Of a stretch of 64,000 nucleotides of DNA, positions 61,801 through 64,000 are shown one piece after another (the stretch's first letter is position 1; each line of letters starts with the position of its first letter). The notes beneath the pieces are model-generated. The model was not told the origin of the DNA. It made no database searches and saw only the letters and a program-made list of their open reading frames with translations. Position numbers and translations under genes: made by a program. Source of the DNA: Monilinia fructicola (lineage: Eukaryota > Ascomycota > Leotiomycetes > Helotiales > Sclerotiniaceae); the NCBI GenBank assembly GCA_008692225.1, contig VICG01000005.1, positions 963,001 to 1,027,000 of the forward strand, written 5' to 3'.

Positions 61801-62970
61801 TACATGGTTAATATACAGAAACAATGCCGAACTAAGCGTGCGAAATCTTTTGAAAGATGTGAGCAAGAGATTTGAAGGACATGAACTATCGGCAATAGAC
61901 TATATGGATGATGGTAGCCCCATCCAATTGAAAATTACCATCGATGCCGATAAAGGAGAGGCCGTTTTCGATTTCGAAGGCACAGGTCCAGAAGTATATG
62001 GTAAGCATCCCAAAGCACCATTTTCGTTCCCATTCTCTAACCCATCCCAGGAAACACTAATGCTCCTCAAGCGGTAACCTACAGCGCAATAATCTACTGT
62101 CTCCGCAGTCTAATCAGCGAAGATATTCCCCTAAATCAAGGCTGCCTCAAACCCATTACCGTCCTCATTCCTCCCAAATCCTTCCTCTCCCCTCCAGACA
62201 AAGCCGCGGTCGTAGGCGGCAACGTCCTCACCTCCCAACGCGTCACAGACGTAATCCTCAAAGCCTTCCGTGCCTGTTGCCGCCTCCCAAGGCGACTGCA
62301 ACAATCTAACTTTCGGCTTCGGCGGCAACGTCGATGGTCAAAAACACGTCAAGGGATTCGGCTACTACGAGACGATTGCCGGGGGCAGCGGAGCGGGTCG
62401 CAGCTGGGACGGCACAAGTGGAGTCCATACGCACATGACGAATACGCGGATCACCGACGCAGAAGTATTCGAGAGGCGCTACCCGGTCCTGCTCCGCGAA
62501 TTTTCGCTCCGGGCCGGCAGTGGCGGGGCGGGAAAACACAAGGGTGGGGATGGCGTGGTGCGGGACATCGAGTTTCGGATTCCCGTGCAAGTTTCCATCT
62601 TGAGCGAGAGGAGGGTGTACCGACCGTATGGACTGGAGGGCGGCGAGGATGCGGCGTGCGGACTCAATATTTGGGTGCGGAGGGTGGAGAAGAGTGGTCG
62701 GGCGAGGAAGGATCTGCTGTTGCTTGAGGGTGCAGGCGCAGCTGGGAACGAAGAGGGAGGGAAACAGAATATGAGGAGAGGAGGATCAATTTGGGAGGGA
62801 AAAACACGGCAGCGATGAAGAAAGGTGAGAGGATCATTATACATACGCCTGGTGGCGGTGGATGGGGAAAGCTTGGACAAGACAAGGAGGTACGCGAGAG
62901 GAAGGATCCGCGCGCTGCATGGAAGGGGGGAAGTTATGCTAGTAGGGAGGAGATGGCTTTGCAGGCTTAG
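58820..62970 (+). pseudogene. OXP1: ATP-dependent 5-oxoprolinase (OXP1/OPLAH), many indels
   Basis: 5-oxoprolinase hydrolyses 5-oxo-L-proline to glutamate with ATP in the glutathione cycle; the yeast enzyme has about 1,290 residues. Here the HyuA half is recognisable: GGTFTDC after an acceptor near 58820, [54 protein letters not shown] and GGAGGQHAVAIAESLG. The HyuB half follows after a clear intron near 61062-61114: [59 protein letters not shown] and SREEMALQA before the stop at 62970. The frame breaks at least fifteen times, by losses (near 58866, 58915, 58950, 59165, 59211, 60262, 60440, 60672) and gains (58926-58930, near 60208 and 60308). One loss-gain pair (about 60075 and 60134) puts some 20 residues out of frame and then restores it. 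No single frame exceeds 185 codons. Confidence 0.85.
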
Positions 62971-63321
62971 ATGGCCGCATGGTTTATTGTTGAGGGAGTT
63001 GAAAGTGTGTGGTGTGGAAATCGTATCGACATTAGCATTAGCATCAGCATAAGCATATACAAATCAATCGCTTTGTATCCTCAAGTCATCAGATCTGCTC
63101 TATTTTCAAAATGCAAAGTGGTATTCTGTGATTCGGTACTTTCATGGTAACGCTTTCTCAAAAAATCATTTAGTCAATAATCCGCCCCTTCTCTCATGAA
63201 ATAAAATACCAATGCTTTTCTATGTCCTACAGCCATTGATTCGCCGGCACTTTGAGCTATCATCAGTATCATAATTTCTCATCATCCATCAATCTGCTGG
63301 TCCATCGGCCGAGCAAGTACT
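62971..63321. other. Convergent 3' intergenic region
   Basis: Short gap between the oxoprolinase stop and the fimbrin stop on the opposite strand. It has an ATTAGC repeat near 63030-63050 and otherwise nothing notable. Confidence 0.7.
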
Positions 63322-64000
63322 TTACTGCATCTTCTCGTATGTAGCCATCAGGGAACCTAAAAAGTATGTCAGAACTCGTGTGTTCATGCTAGAAGTTGAG
63401 CAACGGAAATGCGAAATGCGAAATGCGAAAAAAAACTTACCAATAAAAGTGACGACCAAGCGACTTCTAACTTGGCAAATATCTTCTGGCACCAACCAGA
63501 TTGTCGCGCCCATCTTTCTCGCAATACTGATACTCAATTTAGCATTCATGTAAGCATCATCTTCGCTTCTTCCTGGGGTTACGAGATCGTAATCGACGTA
63601 ACTGCTCTTCATTCCATTCAGAACATCGAGAAGGAAGATACCGCTTCCAATCGATTGGTCCTTGAAGGAGCGGATAGCTGAACTCTTGCCACCCTTCTGT
63701 GACATGTCATTGGCCCACTTGATCATTTCAGCATCTGAGATTTCGCGCTTGCCAAGACGTTGAGCGAGGGCTGTGAGGGTCTCAGAGATATCTCTGCGCA
63801 TCAACTGCCAAACAAGACCGAGAGTGAGGGTTTTTTGACCATCGTGAATATCCGCTCCTTGAACGCCGACCAATGAGAAACGGTTTTGTTTACCAAGTTC
63901 GATAGCGTAATTTGTGTTTTCTAAAAGCCTTGAACCGCGACATTTCTCCGCTGGCAGGTACTTTGTTCACATGGCGCCAGTTGACAGATCCCTTGATGAC
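63322..64000 (-). CDS. SAC6: Fimbrin/plastin (Sac6), C-terminal part, cut by window edge
   Basis: Fimbrin cross-links actin filaments with four calponin-homology domains in two actin-binding modules; it works in actin patches and cables. Only the end of the protein is in the window. From the right edge the minus strand reads VNWRHVNKVPASGEMSRFK, ENTNYAIELGKQNRFSLVGV, GADIHDGQKTLTLGLVWQLM and the last CH domain with SFKDQSIGSGIFLLDVLNGM and YMNAKLSISIARKMGATIWL. An 84-nt phase-1 intron (63357-63440) precedes a final exon encoding GSLMATYEKMQ. One extra base in AAAA at 63923-63926 breaks the frame between FKA and ENTNYA; without it the sequence is continuous. The upstream part of the gene lies outside the window. 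Confidence 0.92.

Noticed and set aside
1..64000. tRNA, rRNA, CRISPR and riboswitch signals
   Set aside because: None was found by eye: no tRNA-like A/B-box pair with cloverleaf, no rRNA stretch, no regularly spaced repeats. Weak ncRNA could still be missed without a covariance search.

Overview
The window reads as nuclear DNA of a filamentous ascomycete. Genes lie on both strands, carry short introns (about 45-350 nt, GT..AG, often with a CTAAC/CTGAC-like branch site), and are separated by long AT-leaning intergenic DNA full of microsatellites. Overall protein flavour suggests a leotiomycete of the Botrytis/Sclerotinia type, but that is an impression, not a measured placement. I saw no tRNA, rRNA, CRISPR or complete transposon.

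Layout: (+) SART-1/Snu66 splicing factor (2025-4092); (+) FHA plus fork-head transcription factor (9199-13068); (+) a small three-exon fungal protein of 115 aa (18754-19212); (-) Ten1-like telomere protein (20533-21145), divergent from (+) the ESCRT-III subunit Snf7 (21714-22567); (+) a giant Glu/Pro/Ser/Thr-rich repeat protein of about 2,900 aa over 10 kb (25315-35563); (+) a 2EXR/F-box-like protein (37917-39026); (-) a short-chain dehydrogenase (40247-41273), divergent from (+) the NatA catalytic subunit Ard1/Naa10 (41794-42674); (-) a Pmu1-like histidine phosphatase with a hidden Pro-rich tail (43458-45489); (+) a DUF1761 membrane protein (47223-48010); (-) an MIT-domain protein (49779-53620); (+) a heavily broken ATP-dependent 5-oxoprolinase (about 58820-62970); (-) the C-terminal end of fimbrin (63322 to the window edge).

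Most genes are unrelated housekeeping functions (splicing, telomere capping, ESCRT, N-terminal acetylation, actin bundling, glutathione cycle) and do not form a cluster. A loose link is that MIT domains classically bind ESCRT-III tails, and Snf7 is an ESCRT-III subunit.

Two things stand out. First, all 13 well supported introns of the giant repeat gene are phase 1; nine consecutive mini-exons of 16-36 codons are symmetric 1-1 units, which looks like expansion by exon duplication. Second, five otherwise well conserved genes are broken by about eighteen single-base gains, mostly one extra base in a homopolymer, with almost no losses, whereas other genes totalling roughly 15 kb of coding sequence are clean. 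The oxoprolinase instead carries both gains and losses. Insertion-type assembly error in poorly covered stretches is the likeliest explanation for the first set; real decay is possible for the oxoprolinase. Intergenic DNA also carries nine copies of the 9-mer TACGGAGTA (both orientations), far above chance.
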